This document shows, in pieces, positions 1 through 11,048 of a DNA stretch of 64,000 nucleotides. The DNA comes from Agarophyton chilense (taxonomy: Eukaryota > Rhodophyta > Florideophyceae > Gracilariales > Gracilariaceae): contig JARGXX010000071.1 of NCBI GenBank assembly GCA_030374765.1, forward strand, positions 1,860,001 through 1,924,000, read 5' to 3'. The translations under genes were made by a program, and so were the position numbers. How positions within the stretch are numbered: position 1 is the first letter of the stretch; each line of letters starts with the position of its first letter. The notes below the pieces were generated by a model, which saw only the letters and a list, made by a program, of their open reading frames with translations, was not told the DNA's origin and made no database searches.

Positions 1-1
1 A

Positions 2-730
2 TATCAAGATTACGACATCCACTGTGTTACCAAGCAGTATAGGAACACCAGGGCTCTCAATGCGAGAGGTGGAGAAGGCGGTTGAAGAGAGTGCAGCGAA
101 AGTGCACGCCGACAGCCTCATACAGAGTAGTCGGAAGGTTACAGCCGGACTGGATATGAATAAAGCCTGTTGAAAAGAGTGGGAGAGGGCGCCAAGCATG
201 AGGTTCATAAAAGAGGTTCTCCGTGGTTCCGGGGTCATTGTGAACTTTGTGTTAAGATAGGACTCTCGAAAGAAGGATATAGAAACAAGCTGGAGAAGAT
301 ATGCCAAAGCGCCAACTGCGGCCCCTCCTGTGGAGAAGGCGATACAATTTGTCTTCACGTCTGGTGAAAGAGTACCGCTGACTGGAATGAAGCGGTGAAC
401 GAAGAAAAGTATGGCGTTGAGGGGGATGAGTAGAGTAAGGAGTAGAGCCCCGAATTCCAGAAAGGCTTGTTTCTTCCAGGTATATCGCTGGTTTGGATTG
501 AACGGCGTAGTTTGTAGAGACCCGTATAACGCGTTTATACATTGTACGCCTCCTTCGATTATGAGAATGTGTAGCAGGCTTTGGATAGGACACTTCAATA
601 GCGTTATGAGAATGAACCGAAGGAGAGAGTTGAATCTGAATGGAAGCGTATATTGCAGAGCTGGGTCTATAACTCCGAAGAGTGTAGTTAGTGTGATTGT
701 GAACGTTAAGGTCGATGTGAAGAGTGTTTG
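2..730 (-). CDS. Multi-pass membrane protein fragment, runs off left edge
   Basis: Reading the minus strand from the stop at 731-733 down to base 2 gives 243 codons with no stop, an unlikely length by chance. The product has about five hydrophobic stretches, among them FGALLLTLLIPLNAILFFV near the middle and GGAAVGALAYLLQLVSISFF after it, separated by short basic or polar loops such as NPNQRYTWKKQ. This is the pattern of a polytopic membrane protein. There is no ATG near the upstream end, so the true start is either in an upstream exon or lost; the C-terminus lies outside the window. I do not recognise the family and assign no substrate. It could also be a decaying copy. The plus-strand ORFs at 170-734 are its shadows. 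Confidence 0.45.
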
Positions 731-934
731 CTAACTGAACATCTTAGTAAAGGCGTTCCGGTTTGCTAGTCTTCCTTGTACGCTGCACATAGGTAACGAT
801 ATGATACCACTCTTTGAACAGTTGTTTCAGAGTATCTGAAGGAGGTGGGAGAGGAGAGGGGGAGAGCGAAAGGGTCGCCGGTGACGCCAGGGAGACGCGG
901 GGAGCCGGCTGGGATGAAGAAGGGGAGAGAGTAA

Positions 935-1153
935 TGGAAAGGGGGAGGAGTTGGAGAGAGTCGGCTGAAGAAGAGGAGGGTTGGTAAGGATGTGGAGAAG
1001 AAGGGTGGGAATGTGTGTGTGGTGGGGCAGCCGGGTGTGAGGAACTTGAGCAGTGGGGAGGTGGACGAGGTTGAGAATGCGGTGGTGGACTTCTTCAACC
1101 TCAAATACCCTCCCGGTGGAACGCTGGAGCCTAGTAAGCAAAAGGGTCAGTAA
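935..1153 (+). CDS. Possible C-terminal exon, unknown protein
   Basis: A 72-codon open stretch follows a purine-rich tract and ends at TAA 1151-1153. Its second half reads like ordinary protein (GEVDEVENAVVDFFNLKYPP), while the first half is a low-complexity Gly/Arg/Lys-rich sequence. There is no convincing start codon, so if real it would be a last exon or a truncated gene end. The opposite strand is also open here and is Pro/Ser-rich, as expected of the complement of purine-rich DNA. No family is recognised. Confidence 0.22.
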   Translation, partial: WKGGGVGESRLKKRRVGKDVEKKGGNVCVVGQPGVRNLSSGEVDEVENAVVDFFNLKYPPGGTLEPSKQKGQ

Positions 1154-1394
1154 GGAGGTAGAAGGTACTGACGACTGCCTTGGTATGGATCTCCACCTAG
1201 AGCGGTCAAAAGTGACCAGTAAACTGCAAATGCAGAATAAACTGCATTAAGTGGTCAAAACACTAAGATGCATGGAGTTATTATTTCCAAAAATTTTTTT
1301 TTCAGGTACCGAACTAGCGCAATCTGCAAAATTCTTAGATTTTTTGGCTTTTTATTTACAAAACTAGCTATCTAGCACACTTATCTAGCATTCC

Positions 1395-3793
1395 GAGAAC
1401 ACAGACGTACGGAACAAACTGAGAAACCTAAGGACAGCAATGGGATCGGAACCCGAGAAGTTGTCCGTAATGGTTAGTTGCATTCGTTTGGCCCATTTTG
1501 CGACCCTGCAAGCCACCGAACCAGTATATTTTGGAGACCTGTCGGCCAGACGAAAATTCCGGTTGTCTCGAACTTTAAGGAAAAGTTCGTTTGTGGGTGT
1601 CAGTGGTCTGAGGCCTCGAACGGCAGCCTCATCCACTTCCGAGTCGGTCGTTTCGGTCGAGGCTGATTCGGAATCACTCGTGTCCAAATGGTTACTTCTT
1701 TTGCTACCACTGTTCTTGTTTCTCCTGTGGTTTCTTCTTTTCTTTCCAGCGGAATAGGGACCTAAAGGATCGATCTCTCTATCAGATCTGATGGAGCCCT
1801 GAGGTCAGTGTATCTCATATAATCCGTCCGGTGGGGCAAACGGTCTCTCTTCTAGACGCGGAGCTTCTTTTCTGCTCTTGGCTTGTTCCACCCTTGGATT
1901 TTCCTCATGGGCAATCTGTCTCTCATCTAGACGCGAAGCTTCTCTTCTGCTTTTAGATTGTCCCACCATGGGGTTTTCTTGATGGTATTCTCAGCGAGGG
2001 GCAGATAATGCCGCCACTCCTGGGGGTTCGGTAGGGGGTCCTCATATGGAGACCGGATGGTTGATTTGTGGTGGAGTGGTCCTAGGGACCAAATTGCCTG
2101 CCTGGCGGGTGACGGCTTCTTTAACGGCCTGTAGGAGGGAGTCTATGAATAAATCGGACTCCAATACCTTAGGGACGATTCGCGCGATGAGGTAATCCGT
2201 AGGGTCAGCGATCGCCGTAGCGAGTCGCACGTCCATAATGGAATCCACACGGGCTGAGCAGAGCTCACGGAGACGGGGCCAGAGAAGGTCGGAAAGTCCT
2301 GCGGGCATGTTTTCTCTAATTACTTCGGTCTGGTGGGTTTCTCCCTGAGGTTTCCCTAGCCTAGAGGTGGCCCTGGTGAGGCGTTCGCGTAAACGCGCTG
2401 CCACCGTGGGTTCTCGGCGAATCCTTTCAGGGTTATCCAGGCGGGTCAGTACTTTTCGCAGCTGGCTCCTCGTGCTCCTGCGGTCGCTAGCAGCATCAAC
2501 CTGAGGGTTAGGCGACATCACCTGCGTTGTAGTCGCACTTCGTCCTGCCGTAGGAGTCCCATGGTCGGGTCGGTTGGGTGTTTTTCCTGCAACCATAATA
2601 GCGGTTGCTTCTGTACTTCTGGTCCGTTGGGGAATTAAAAAAAAGGTTAGAATCCTGGTAATTCTTCGTTCTAGTGGTTCGTTCAATCACTGTAACGGTT
2701 TCTAAGTCAAGAGACCGAAATGTAACGCAATGACGAATGGGTCAGCGTACGGGTCTCGACGGATGGTAGCGTGGTAGAGCGGGTCCTAATGCTCGAATCC
2801 TTGACGGCGGCACTCCCAGAGTACTTGGTGCAATGGGCTGGCGTTTACTGCGTTGTCCTACAGTTTGGAGCTACGGAAACGATGGCTTGAAGACCAAAGG
2901 GTGGAACTAATATACCAAAGGGGGTTATTCAGTATCCTAACGGTTCCTACCGTACTCTAAGGGAAAAGCGTCACTAGACGTAGTATTCTGCACTGTCGGA
3001 ATGTCGATGGAAGATTTTTTGGCTAAGTATGATGATACTCATAAGTGAGTGCAACGGCTAGGATGAAGTTATGAAGCGGCATTTCGCAGATGGTCCGTGA
3101 GGTGGTATGTTACACGTGGGACCTCCATCTGCCACGGCGCATCCGATTCGACCCTTTGTAGGGTAATACCGGATTGGCAACGGCGCATATACTGTAGTGA
3201 GTAGCCACGTGGCAACCATTATCCCGTACTGTAGAGGGGTTCATCGGCTAACCAAGTTTATATCTAGATACTATTATGTGCGGCGCTCACCCCTGTGCCC
3301 TGTACTTAAGGCACAGAAGAAAGCGCCGACTCCAAAGTAAAGGAGAACACAAACCAGTTCACAACTGACTTGTTCCTTGTCCAGGATTCCTTAACCTGAG
3401 ATCCGGACGAGCTACAAAAAGTAGTTGTCCGTTTCATAGTATCAACCACCCTCATTGGCGAGTGGGGCTTTACAACCCCCATTCTAGCTCTCCAGTGTTG
3501 TGCTCTACCCCACCTTCCCCTTAGCCGCAAGCACCCATTCGGCAGTCCCGAACACTGTCGCCGGTGTCTGCTCTTCTCTCCGTAGAGCGGATACTACACT
3601 CGACCAAAGTACATAGTACTCGCCAGGCGCTGGGATCTCTTTGGCACTGTAATGCTAATCTATTACACTAATTAAAACATAATAATAATCTACATGAGTC
3701 CACCTGAGGGCGACCCGTCCACGTGTCGCCTGTAAGAGATATCAGGGCCCGGCGGCTTACAGAGCTCAATCGTTATCATCGCTCATTCACAGG
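1395..3793 (-). mobile_element. Ty3/gypsy chromovirus fragment (5' LTR plus gag), old
   Basis: This minus-strand fragment is collinear with the left part of the fuller gypsy element at 26.0-33.8 kb. The gag-like coding stretch (about 1395-2690), the leader and the LTR-like part match the 32.0-33.83 kb stretch base for base over long runs. It ends abruptly near 1395 inside gag, so protease, reverse transcriptase and integrase are absent. The high-coordinate border, just after a shared TCACAG, matches the border of the other copy at 33829. The LTR part is interrupted by a 618-bp repeat (2980-3597) that the other copy lacks at this position. It is a broken fossil with many differences from its relative; the age is old relative to the copia insertion, judged by eye. 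Confidence 0.75.
2980..3597. repeat. MITE-like repeat, copy A, nested in gypsy LTR
   Basis: This 618-bp non-coding block is absent from the equivalent place in the second gypsy copy (near 33625), which defines both ends. It starts GTAGTAT and ends ATACTAC, a 7-bp terminal inverted repeat. It is flanked by ACTAGAC (2973-2979) and ACTCGAC (3598-3604), a 7-bp target duplication with one mismatch; the empty site in the other copy reads ACTCGAG. A second copy lies inverted at 26640-27255. No ORF of note. A non-autonomous DNA transposon is the simplest reading; a small solo LTR is less likely because the ends are GT and AC rather than TG and CA. Confidence 0.7.
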
Positions 3794-5476
3794 GTACAGA
3801 AACAGAATTTGTTGTAGAAACAAGTTTTTTTCGATTCCTCTTCTTCCGCGATCTAATGCCCTGGTTTGGGATGGCACGTTTCACGGTTCAGGGAGGATCT
3901 TCTTTTCGAGTGAAAAATAGAACGGAGGAAAGAAATTCCTTGCTGAAAACAGAATAATTGCTAGGACTTGCGTTATGATACATGTAGAAAGGTGCTGTCG
4001 AGTATGCGTTGAGTCCCGTTTTCGGTTTTACACATTTCTCATTATCACAGTGATTAAACTATGCGCTGAGTGTACTATGAGCTGTTGCTCTAGACAAAAG
4101 GCATCGTGAGTTTTGAATCCAATGTTTAATTTTATAGGAAAAAAGAGTCCACACAGCTACTTCCGAAACACAGAGTACAGGAGTACTCTCTTCGCGGGAT
4201 TTTTGGTTTTGGCGATGGAGCACATCTAGCTTGCGCAGATTTTCATACAAAATGCCTTCCAAAATTTCAAGATACAGCGCGTTAAGGTAACAAACGTTCT
4301 TGTTTGGAACTTTACAGTTCAGATCATCCATGCTTGGGTCAACTATCCTGAAAGCATGCACGACAGGAAAGTGACGTATCTTTCCGGAATATAATAGCTG
4401 TCATTCATTAGGTGATGCCACACTACTCCAGGCTATGCTGTGTTTGGGGAGAGTGAATTCGTCAAAGTTACAAGAACGACGGTTAAGAAAGTTGTCCAAG
4501 CCCGAAATGTATACGAATTGAGGACTATACCCAAATCAAGTAGTTGTGCTGCGGTGAAGCTCGCACTGCAGCGAGTATATCCAAGCGAAGAGCACAGTGC
4601 TTAGTGTGGAGTGCGCGGTCTGACAGCCTCTCTTCTTCGGTTAAGCAGAATACTTCTGGAAAATCACTACAAACAAGGCGGCCTTCTTAGTGCTGCTTTC
4701 AATCTCGTCAATTCCCGAACCCGAGCTGCAGGTCGTCGTCAAATTGCTTCTTTTTACACTGGTATGAACTAGTTAAATCCATGTTCATGACTAGGTGGAG
4801 AGGTGTCTTGCAGCGAAGAAGAAGATCGTTCAAATATGACACTTGAAGCCCTGTATCCATGTACTCATTAGTGCAGGAAGAGCCGAAGCCATTCACCGCT
4901 GATGTTTCTAGCGCAGCTTGTGCGAAACGTTTGGGACGTACAACGCCATTTTCCTAACAATGGTCAGAATAAGGACAATATTACCTCATTTACAAGAAAG
5001 AAACGTTGGATATCTTTCACCCAACCCCTGTCAATCAAGCGCATATTCCTGACTACGGTTTGCTTCGATGCTGACCTCTGAGTCACCCTTTCACTTTCGT
5101 AACATACGGTGCCTGCGTCGCAGCCTCGGGGACACATGGATTCTTTCTTAACATTTTCTTTCCTAATTATCTTTTGCAAAGTGTCTGATATCGACGCCGG
5201 AACCAATACTTGTATACCTGCATGGTTTTTGTAGTACAGTGGCGGAGCCTTGCGAATGAGTGGGAACAACGTACCGAACAGACGCCGGTTTGGACAAGAC
5301 TCTTGAAGGCCACGCGCTCACGTACGTCTGCCACAAATCCCAACGGAGGTACACAGAGGACACGAAACAATGGGAGGGCAAGAAACGCCCCACTGCAGAA
5401 AAGATGACTTTATAACGGCACGGTACATATGGATGAACACTAGTGCAGCTTTAGTAATTGATTTATTTTTTAGTTA
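3794..5476. other. Spacer, no supported gene
   Basis: About 1.7 kb of mid-GC sequence. The longest open frames (about 100 codons, minus strand, near 4059-4361 and 4964-5269) lack recognisable motifs and run against each other. The right end probably includes the eroded upstream part of the Harbinger element that follows. Confidence 0.4.
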
Positions 5477-6224
5477 GAAAGGAGTAGGCATTACAGTAAA
5501 GCCTGAGCTTTTTGTGCAGAAGCCGACGAAGGAACTTGATAATCAGCAGTTTTACACCAGGAAAGGCGGGCTTGGAGTTTCCGTGCAGGCACTTGTTGAC
5601 GCAAAGTATCGGTTTATTGCGGCATCCGCAGTTTTGTGTGGGATCTACGGTTGACCGCATGGCTCTCGCTCACTCGAACATTGGAAGATTTCTGGAACAG
5701 GAAGGTCTTCCTAAGGGCTTCTGGATAGCTGGAGATAAGGCGTATGGGTGCACGAACTACATAGTTACTCCAATTCCGCGCTCTATGGCTAGCACATATC
5801 AAGATGGCTTCAACTTCTGCCTTTCATCCCATCGTGTACATGTGGAACAGGCTTTTGGAAGGCTGAAGGGACGATGGGGTATTCTGTGGCGACCTCTTCA
5901 GTTCGATCTGCAAAAGGCTTTAGTAATCGTGAACACTGCGATGCGGCTCCATAACTACTGCATAAATTCGGGTGATTCTGGTGATGTTTCGTGCTCTGCT
6001 GGTAGTGTTTTTGAGTCTTAAGCCCGTGAATGTCTGGAAAAGTGGCTTGCGTGGTCAACTAATGGGCACGATTTTTTTTCGATCCGTTGGAAGACGACAA
6101 CTTCACTGGTAACAGTTGCCTTTCTCAAGCTAGTGTGGGTTTTGCTAACAACTACTCGAACACGCGAGTCAGGCTGTGTCGCATTGTTGAGAAGCTGAAG
6201 TTTATGCGTCCTTGTTTGGGGTAA
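5477..6224 (+). pseudogene. PIF/Harbinger DDE transposase remnant
   Basis: The translation carries the C-terminal half of a DDE_Tnp_4 (PIF/Harbinger) nuclease. Frame one (5477-5640) reads FYTRKGGLGVSVQALVDAKY and runs into SAVLCG. The next frame (to 6021) continues with GSTVDRMALAHS, GDKAYGCTNYIVTPIP, VEQAFGRLKGRWGILWRPL and a final MRLHNYC. The last block (ending at TAA 6222-6224) has RIVEKLKFMRP, the usual end of these proteins. So there is one frameshift near 5635 and at least one more break after 6021; the N-terminal part is missing behind a stop at 5472-5474. The catalytic acidic positions around STVD and GDKAY are still visible. No terminal inverted repeats were identified. It is a dead copy. 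Confidence 0.8.
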
Positions 6225-6689
6225 ATCGGTACCTCATGCCAGCTCATTTTGAAGCAGCCGTCGGTGCTTTTAATTGTTTCGAGGATACTGTCCACGATTT
6301 GCGATGCGTTTGGGGGGAGGGGGGGGGGGGAGAAAATGGCGATGATGAGTATGAAGAGCGAATTACATGCTTGCTTGAGTTGAAAGAGGGGTGTATTTTG
6401 TTTCCGTATGCGGTGTTAGAATTCGCAAACTGGCTGCTAGTTCGGCGGAACTGGGAGGAGAACAATAGGAGTTGAGAGACGATGAAGGTGGCCATTTTGC
6501 TGCTCAATTGTAGCCATTAGATTCGAGAATTTGGGTTACTCTGAAGGACTCTGTATCTGACTTGTTTCCCGAGGCGGCGTTTCTAGGCTCTGACTCCATG
6601 AAGACGACTTCGGTAACCAGTCGAATGTTCCTAGGGACAGTTTTCCATGTGTTAGTCCTGTGTATAACGAATTATACGTCTAGGTTGAG

Positions 6690-7735
6690 AGTGGATATGA
6701 AAGAGGAAGCATCACTGCGCTTGCATGATGAGTATAGGGCATCGCACAAGTGGCTGCGTCTTCGCTTCGGTTTGAAGGCGTTTCGCGCACTTTTTCCATG
6801 TTGGAGCTTGTTATTCGAGCCATGGTCAGCATGAACTCGGCCTACGACCTTACCAGAGATGAGCTTTGGCTCAACAAGAGCGTTCAACTAGCAGATATGC
6901 TTTTGTATGCTTTTGAAGCCACGCCCACCAAGTGTCCGCCGTCGGAGGTGTTCGTCGGGGATGCCATCAAGCGTAGAATGAGCGTGCATCCTCAACCATT
7001 ATATTCGAGCGCCGCGGAGGTTGGCACGCTCCGGTTGGAGTTTCGTACTTTGTCTCACTTCTCCATGGATCTCAAATACAAAAACGCTGTCGATCATTGC
7101 ATGAAGGTGGTTATGAATGCTTACCCCAACGATAGCCTTGTGCCACCCATGTTCTACGTGTCCGACGGACGATTCCACGGTGACCGGATGACCTTCAGCG
7201 GGTCAGTGGACTCATTGTACGAGATGATTGTCAAGAATTGGGTCATGTGGGGTCGACATGATTTGTGCTTCGTTCGTTATTTGAGGGCTCTGTGCAAGCG
7301 ATCATGCACACGTTGAGCACAAACAATGCACACCACCTGTGCATTGGCGAAATGAGACGTGATAGACGGTCAACGTTTCGAGAGCACATAGATCATTTGG
7401 CATGTTTCTTTCCAGTGACACTTGCGTACGCCGAACTGCACGGGCAGGGTGGGGGGCTGAACGGCAACAAGGAAAGCGATTACCTTCCGATTGCTCGAAA
7501 GCTGACGCGCAGCTGTTTCGTTTTGACGCGCGGCGTGAAGAACGGCCTGGCGGGCGAAATCACGGTGTTCATCGGCAAGCCGGTGCCAAAGAAGGGGCAG
7601 GACGTGACCAATCTTCGTCCGGAAATCGTGGAGGCGCTGTATGTAGACGACTTCGGGAGAGAATACTCGGCAGCGTGGAGGCGTCGTTCGCGGAAGGACG
7701 AGAGCGCATCTGGAAATGGAAAGAAGGCACGCTGA
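6690..7735 (+). pseudogene. GH47 alpha-1,2-mannosidase remnant
   Basis: Three successive frames spell out pieces of a class I (glycosyl hydrolase 47) alpha-mannosidase, the enzyme that trims Man9 N-glycans in the ER or Golgi. The first has HDEYRASHKWL; the second (6750-7316) has RFEGVSRTFSMLELVIRAM, DELWLNKSVQLADMLLYAF and AAEVGTLRLEFRTLSHF; the third (7265-7735) has EHIDHLACFFPVTLAYAELHG, ARKLTRSCFVLTRGVKNGLA and LRPEIVEALYV. These follow family order. Frame changes near 6750 and 7265, no start, and loss of the last third of the domain make it a pseudogene. It lies just downstream of the Harbinger remnant. A functional copy elsewhere in the genome is likely but not visible here. Confidence 0.82.
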
Positions 7736-7826
7736 CGCGCATCAAATGGCACATCCTTGGCGCGTCGATCAGCCTTATTCGCTCGTGGTAGACGCTAAAC
7801 CCGCGCCTGCCGACGCTCTTCTACTG

Positions 7827-8154
7827 CACGCGCTCGTTTGACGAAGCGAAGCTCATCTTTCGCAAGCCATTCGAACCGATCGATTGCAATCGTTCGACGC
7901 CGCTATTGGGGAAGCCTACTGCTGCCGTGCAATTGCATCCCAACTCGGAGCATGCGTGGTACACGTTTGGTACTGCACAACTGCAAAATGCGCATCCGGG
8001 GCGCGCAAAGAGCACCTTTGAACTTGCGTTGCAGTATTGGCCGCTTGCGAAATCGTTGTTAAATGGTGTTGGAGATGATCAGTTGCTAATACACATAATC
8101 CTGCCGAAGAGGCTGCTTTGTTTTAGTCTTCTTGCTGCATCTTTGTCTGCATAA
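7827..8154 (+). pseudogene. Short decayed coding stretch, possibly TPR-like
   Basis: An open frame reads SFDEAKLIFRKPFEP and later AVQLHPNSEHAWYTFGTAQL followed by STFELALQYWP. The spacing of small, aromatic and proline residues is reminiscent of a tetratricopeptide repeat, but a single weak unit is not diagnostic. It sits between two clear host pseudogenes in the same orientation, so another degraded host gene is plausible. No start codon is supported. Confidence 0.18.
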
Positions 8155-8325
8155 GACAAGCGCACTGCTTCCATGGCTTCGCCTCCCACTTCTGCAAGTC
8201 CCATTCATTTGCTTACGCTTCCGTTTCCGTTACCGCTTCCGTGTTTCCACCCGGCTGTGGGCGTAGACCGCCAAACTGAATCCTCCAAGAGTCGCAACTT
8301 CCCGCAGCTCCCTCCCACGCTGCCC

Positions 8326-9170
8326 CCGCCGAACCAGTGGAAGTATCGCATTGAAGGCGCCCAGAAAATCATCTTCTCCAACGACCCCGCCGATTCGCCG
8401 CAAGTGCTGGTGCTCTATGCCGTCAAGAATGACCCCAGCTTTACCCTGCAGCCCGTCTCAACCCTCTCACAGGCTCTCTTTCCCCGCTATCGCACCCCAT
8501 ATCTTCTTCCCCATCAAACTGTCAGTTTAACTTCCGTCTAAATCAAACAGCTATCGCAACGAGCCACTCCGCTGAGACCCGCTCATCGTCTCTCTCCATT
8601 CAAGCAGCCAATCTTATTGATAACATCGGTGCAGAAATCATAATGAGGCATTTGATCGGTCGTGTTGGTGAACAACAAGCCACAAAACAAGTGCGTCGCG
8701 CCGTATACAGCGTTCAGTCAATCACAGAACTCGACCAAATCACATTTAGAACTTCTGAGCAAGCAAATGAGCAACATAGCGCTGCAGAATATGCCAATGC
8801 TGCAAAAGCCGCACGCAACTTGCCCGTTTCAGCTGCGGTTCAACTGTTTGCCAGATTCTTGCAGGCTGCTGCCGCCAAGGATTGTTCAATCATGATCGCA
8901 TTATGTAAACTTGATGATGTTCAAACCAAGAGCGAAAGTATCCTTGTTGATGTAAATGGTGTGCGATGGCTGGCTCGTTTGTGGGTCTTTGATACGGACG
9001 AAAAACACATCGCAAAGATTCTCGGCAAGTGGGGTTTTGATGATCGCCAACGAGCCGCCATGTTTGGAAGCATGGTTTCGTCAAGCAGTGGTGCCAGCGA
9101 ACAAAGATTTTCCGAAGGGTACATGACTCCCTCAGGGGGCTCCTGTTTCAAGCAATTCAATCAACCTTGA
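8326..9170 (+). pseudogene. IPK1-like inositol-pentakisphosphate 2-kinase remnant
   Basis: Two blocks match the 2-kinase that turns InsP5 into InsP6. The N-lobe block (8326-8541) reads NQWKYRIEGAQKIIFSNDP followed by a hydrophobic strand, corresponding to the family's W-x-Y-x-x-EGA start. The C-terminal block (within 8643-9170, another frame) contains LFARFLQAAAAKDCSIMIAL; A-A-T-A-K-D-C-S-I-M is the family hallmark. It is followed by a stretch like the catalytic DLDxK region but reading FDTDEKHI. The roughly 200 residues normally lying between the blocks, including the EIKPK region, are missing and the frames differ, so this is a deleted, non-functional copy rather than an intron-containing gene. 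It follows the GH47 remnant in the same orientation. Confidence 0.72.
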
Positions 9171-9973
9171 TGCCAAACCCCAGCCCAATCATACTCAAGT
9201 CAATCACTGTTACTCAGAGTCGAAAATGTTGCGCTCACCAATGTTACCCAATGCTGGTCGAAGTCTATCTACCGAAGGGTAGCTCTCTTTGGTCCTGTAG
9301 CTTCATTCACACGGCCGTTTCGGGGATTATCGAGTGAAAATCAACACAGATGTGAGCTCATCCTGCAGATGTGGTCATCGAAACGGCATCAAGTGCTTTT
9401 TCTCTCTGAATGCGTTTAAAGCATCACTCCTTTTTTTCTGTTTTCCGGCATTGGCACTTTGAAAGACTTCTATCATTCGGGCAATTCTTCAGCGATCCAG
9501 TGCTGAAACAACTCGCAGCTCGTCCCTAACATCCAAGTGGGCAGAGAGAGAAGCTCAGGATCGTGCTTCTAATCGTACCTCATCCACCATCACAAACGAG
9601 CACCTTAATGGTAAGAGCTTTATCGTGTTTATGCACTGTGCATTGCAGGCGATGAGCAAATATTTTGGAGGCACTTGCTTCATTCGAGAACTGCAGGTTT
9701 ATCAGAGAACTGGTGGGAGGCCTTGTTAAGCAAACTATGGCACTTTGGAAGGGATTTGGAATGGCTCTTGTTTAACAGTCAGGTATGCAGATGCTTCGGA
9801 GACCATCCTCCTACTTCTGCGTACGTATCTATCTCTGATGGTGCTGTAATTAAAGTGATTATCGTACCTGCCCACGGGCGGGAACCTAGAAACGCAAATA
9901 AAGTCTTTAACAAGCAGAAGAAGCTTCATTCAGAAGTAAAGCGAAAACCAAAAGGCAAACTAATATACGCTAA
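9171..9973. other. Spacer, nothing recognised
   Basis: About 0.8 kb with only short open frames. The plus-strand frame from 9675 overlaps the minus-strand gene that follows and shows no motif. Confidence 0.4.
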
Positions 9974-10669
9974 TCAAGGAGGATTCTCATCTAGTTCACC
10001 AAGAGCTCTTGTAAGCATTTCAATTTGCTTCTCCCAACTTTTCGTGTGCTTTCCGTCCTTCAGTCTATCCTCCGCCACAGCAATCTCGTCCAACAATTTC
10101 CTTCGATTCAGGAAGTAGGTCACTGAAGAAGTGGATCTCTCAGCAGCAGCTCTTGATTTGTCAGCCTTCCTTAAGTCCTTTTCCTTTTCGTCGGCCTTGA
10201 AGTAGCTGCTAACTGATTCAAAGAATTTAAGACCAGCATCTTCGAACTCTCTAGACGATCGTTTTCGTGACTGAGATCTAGTACCTGAATTCGCAGCGCG
10301 GGACCCGTTCCCAACTGAATCAAATTGACCTGTTCCACCTTCGTGACCAATGCTACCCGCGTAATCAATGGACCTTGCGGAGGAGCGCAAGATAGCTTCG
10401 TCTTCATTGGGCGTACCGAGACCCAGAATAGTAGCCCCGATTATAATTCTCTTTCTATCTCTATCGCTATACTTGTAGCATCGCTTACCATCTTCACTGT
10501 CCATAAAATCTTTAAAATTTGGATTGTTCTGGCCGCTCCTCTTGTAATTCGATATTGGAAATGACGAAAGACTTCGAAAGCCGTTCCAAACTGCCCGCAA
10601 GTAGGCTCCGGGACGAAAGCCAATTGGAGGCTCTTCCGGAGTAATGAACTCGTCGAATAAGTATTCCAA
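9974..10669 (-). CDS. Unrecognised protein, possible Myb/SANT-type accessory factor
   Basis: A 231-codon open frame with balanced composition. The N-terminal third reads AVWNGFRSLSSFPISNYKRS followed by GQNNPNFKDF and CYKYSDRDRKRI, which resembles the trihelix of Myb/SANT-like proteins that accompany Harbinger and similar transposons. The rest is charged, with EFEDAGLKFFESVSSYF and a C-terminal helix (RRKLLDEIAVAEDRLKDGK) likely to be a coiled coil, an arrangement common in such DNA-binding accessory proteins. The open frame continues upstream to about 10900 without an ATG, while an overlapping frame (10441-10938) also looks partly protein-like, so a frameshift or a splice is possible. The nearest transposase is the dead copy at 5.5 kb. 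The family assignment is tentative. Confidence 0.4.
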   Translation of the reverse strand: MEYLFDEFITPEEPPIGFRPGAYLRAVWNGFRSLSSFPISNYKRSGQNNPNFKDFMDSEDGKRCYKYSDRDRKRIIIGATILGLGTPNEDEAILRSSARSIDYAGSIGHEGGTGQFDSVGNGSRAANSGTRSQSRKRSSREFEDAGLKFFESVSSYFKADEKEKDLRKADKSRAAAERSTSSVTYFLNRRKLLDEIAVAEDRLKDGKHTKSWEKQIEMLTRALGELDENPP

Positions 10670-11030
10670 TGCCTGTCGGGGTCGTAGGGATGCATCATTG
10701 TATCTCCTTTCAATGATGTTTGAAGTGCAACCCTCGTGAGGGCCGTTTTCCAGGACTTGGTTGTTTTTCCGCCTCGGGCGATACTTGTGAGATCTATGAG
10801 TAATACCGCTACTAGCGGGCTGGCGTAGCCAGGTGTATACGCGTTGTACGCGAAGTGCACCGGCGGCCGTGCGCCGTGGCCCCGATTCGGGTGTGACTTA
10901 CCCACGTGTACCACAGGTGGCCCAGGACAGGTTGGCACAGCATAGCTGGATATTTCTCTATTTATTTAGCTTTATTACACTAGGTTAGGGAGCTCTCTAC
11001 AGTAGTCTACACTATATAGTGCCAGGGCGA

Positions 11031-11048
11031 TCTCGCCCTGACACTCAG
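11031..11048. repeat. Short perfect hairpin
   Basis: The sequence around CAGGGCGA-TC-TCGCCCTG forms an 8-bp stem with a 2-base loop in a gene-free stretch (10940-11411). No promoter, RNA gene or ORF could be tied to it; the rest of this stretch holds nothing I recognise. Confidence 0.35.

Noticed and set aside
766-1141. Two minus-strand ORFs of 104-112 codons
   Set aside because: Pro/Ser/Leu low-complexity complements of a purine-rich stretch; a plus-strand frame looks more like protein.
2980-3597. Reading the nested repeat as a solo LTR
   Set aside because: Both copies end GTAG and CTAC, not TG and CA, and the duplications are about 7 bp rather than 4-6 bp; a MITE fits better, though not proven.
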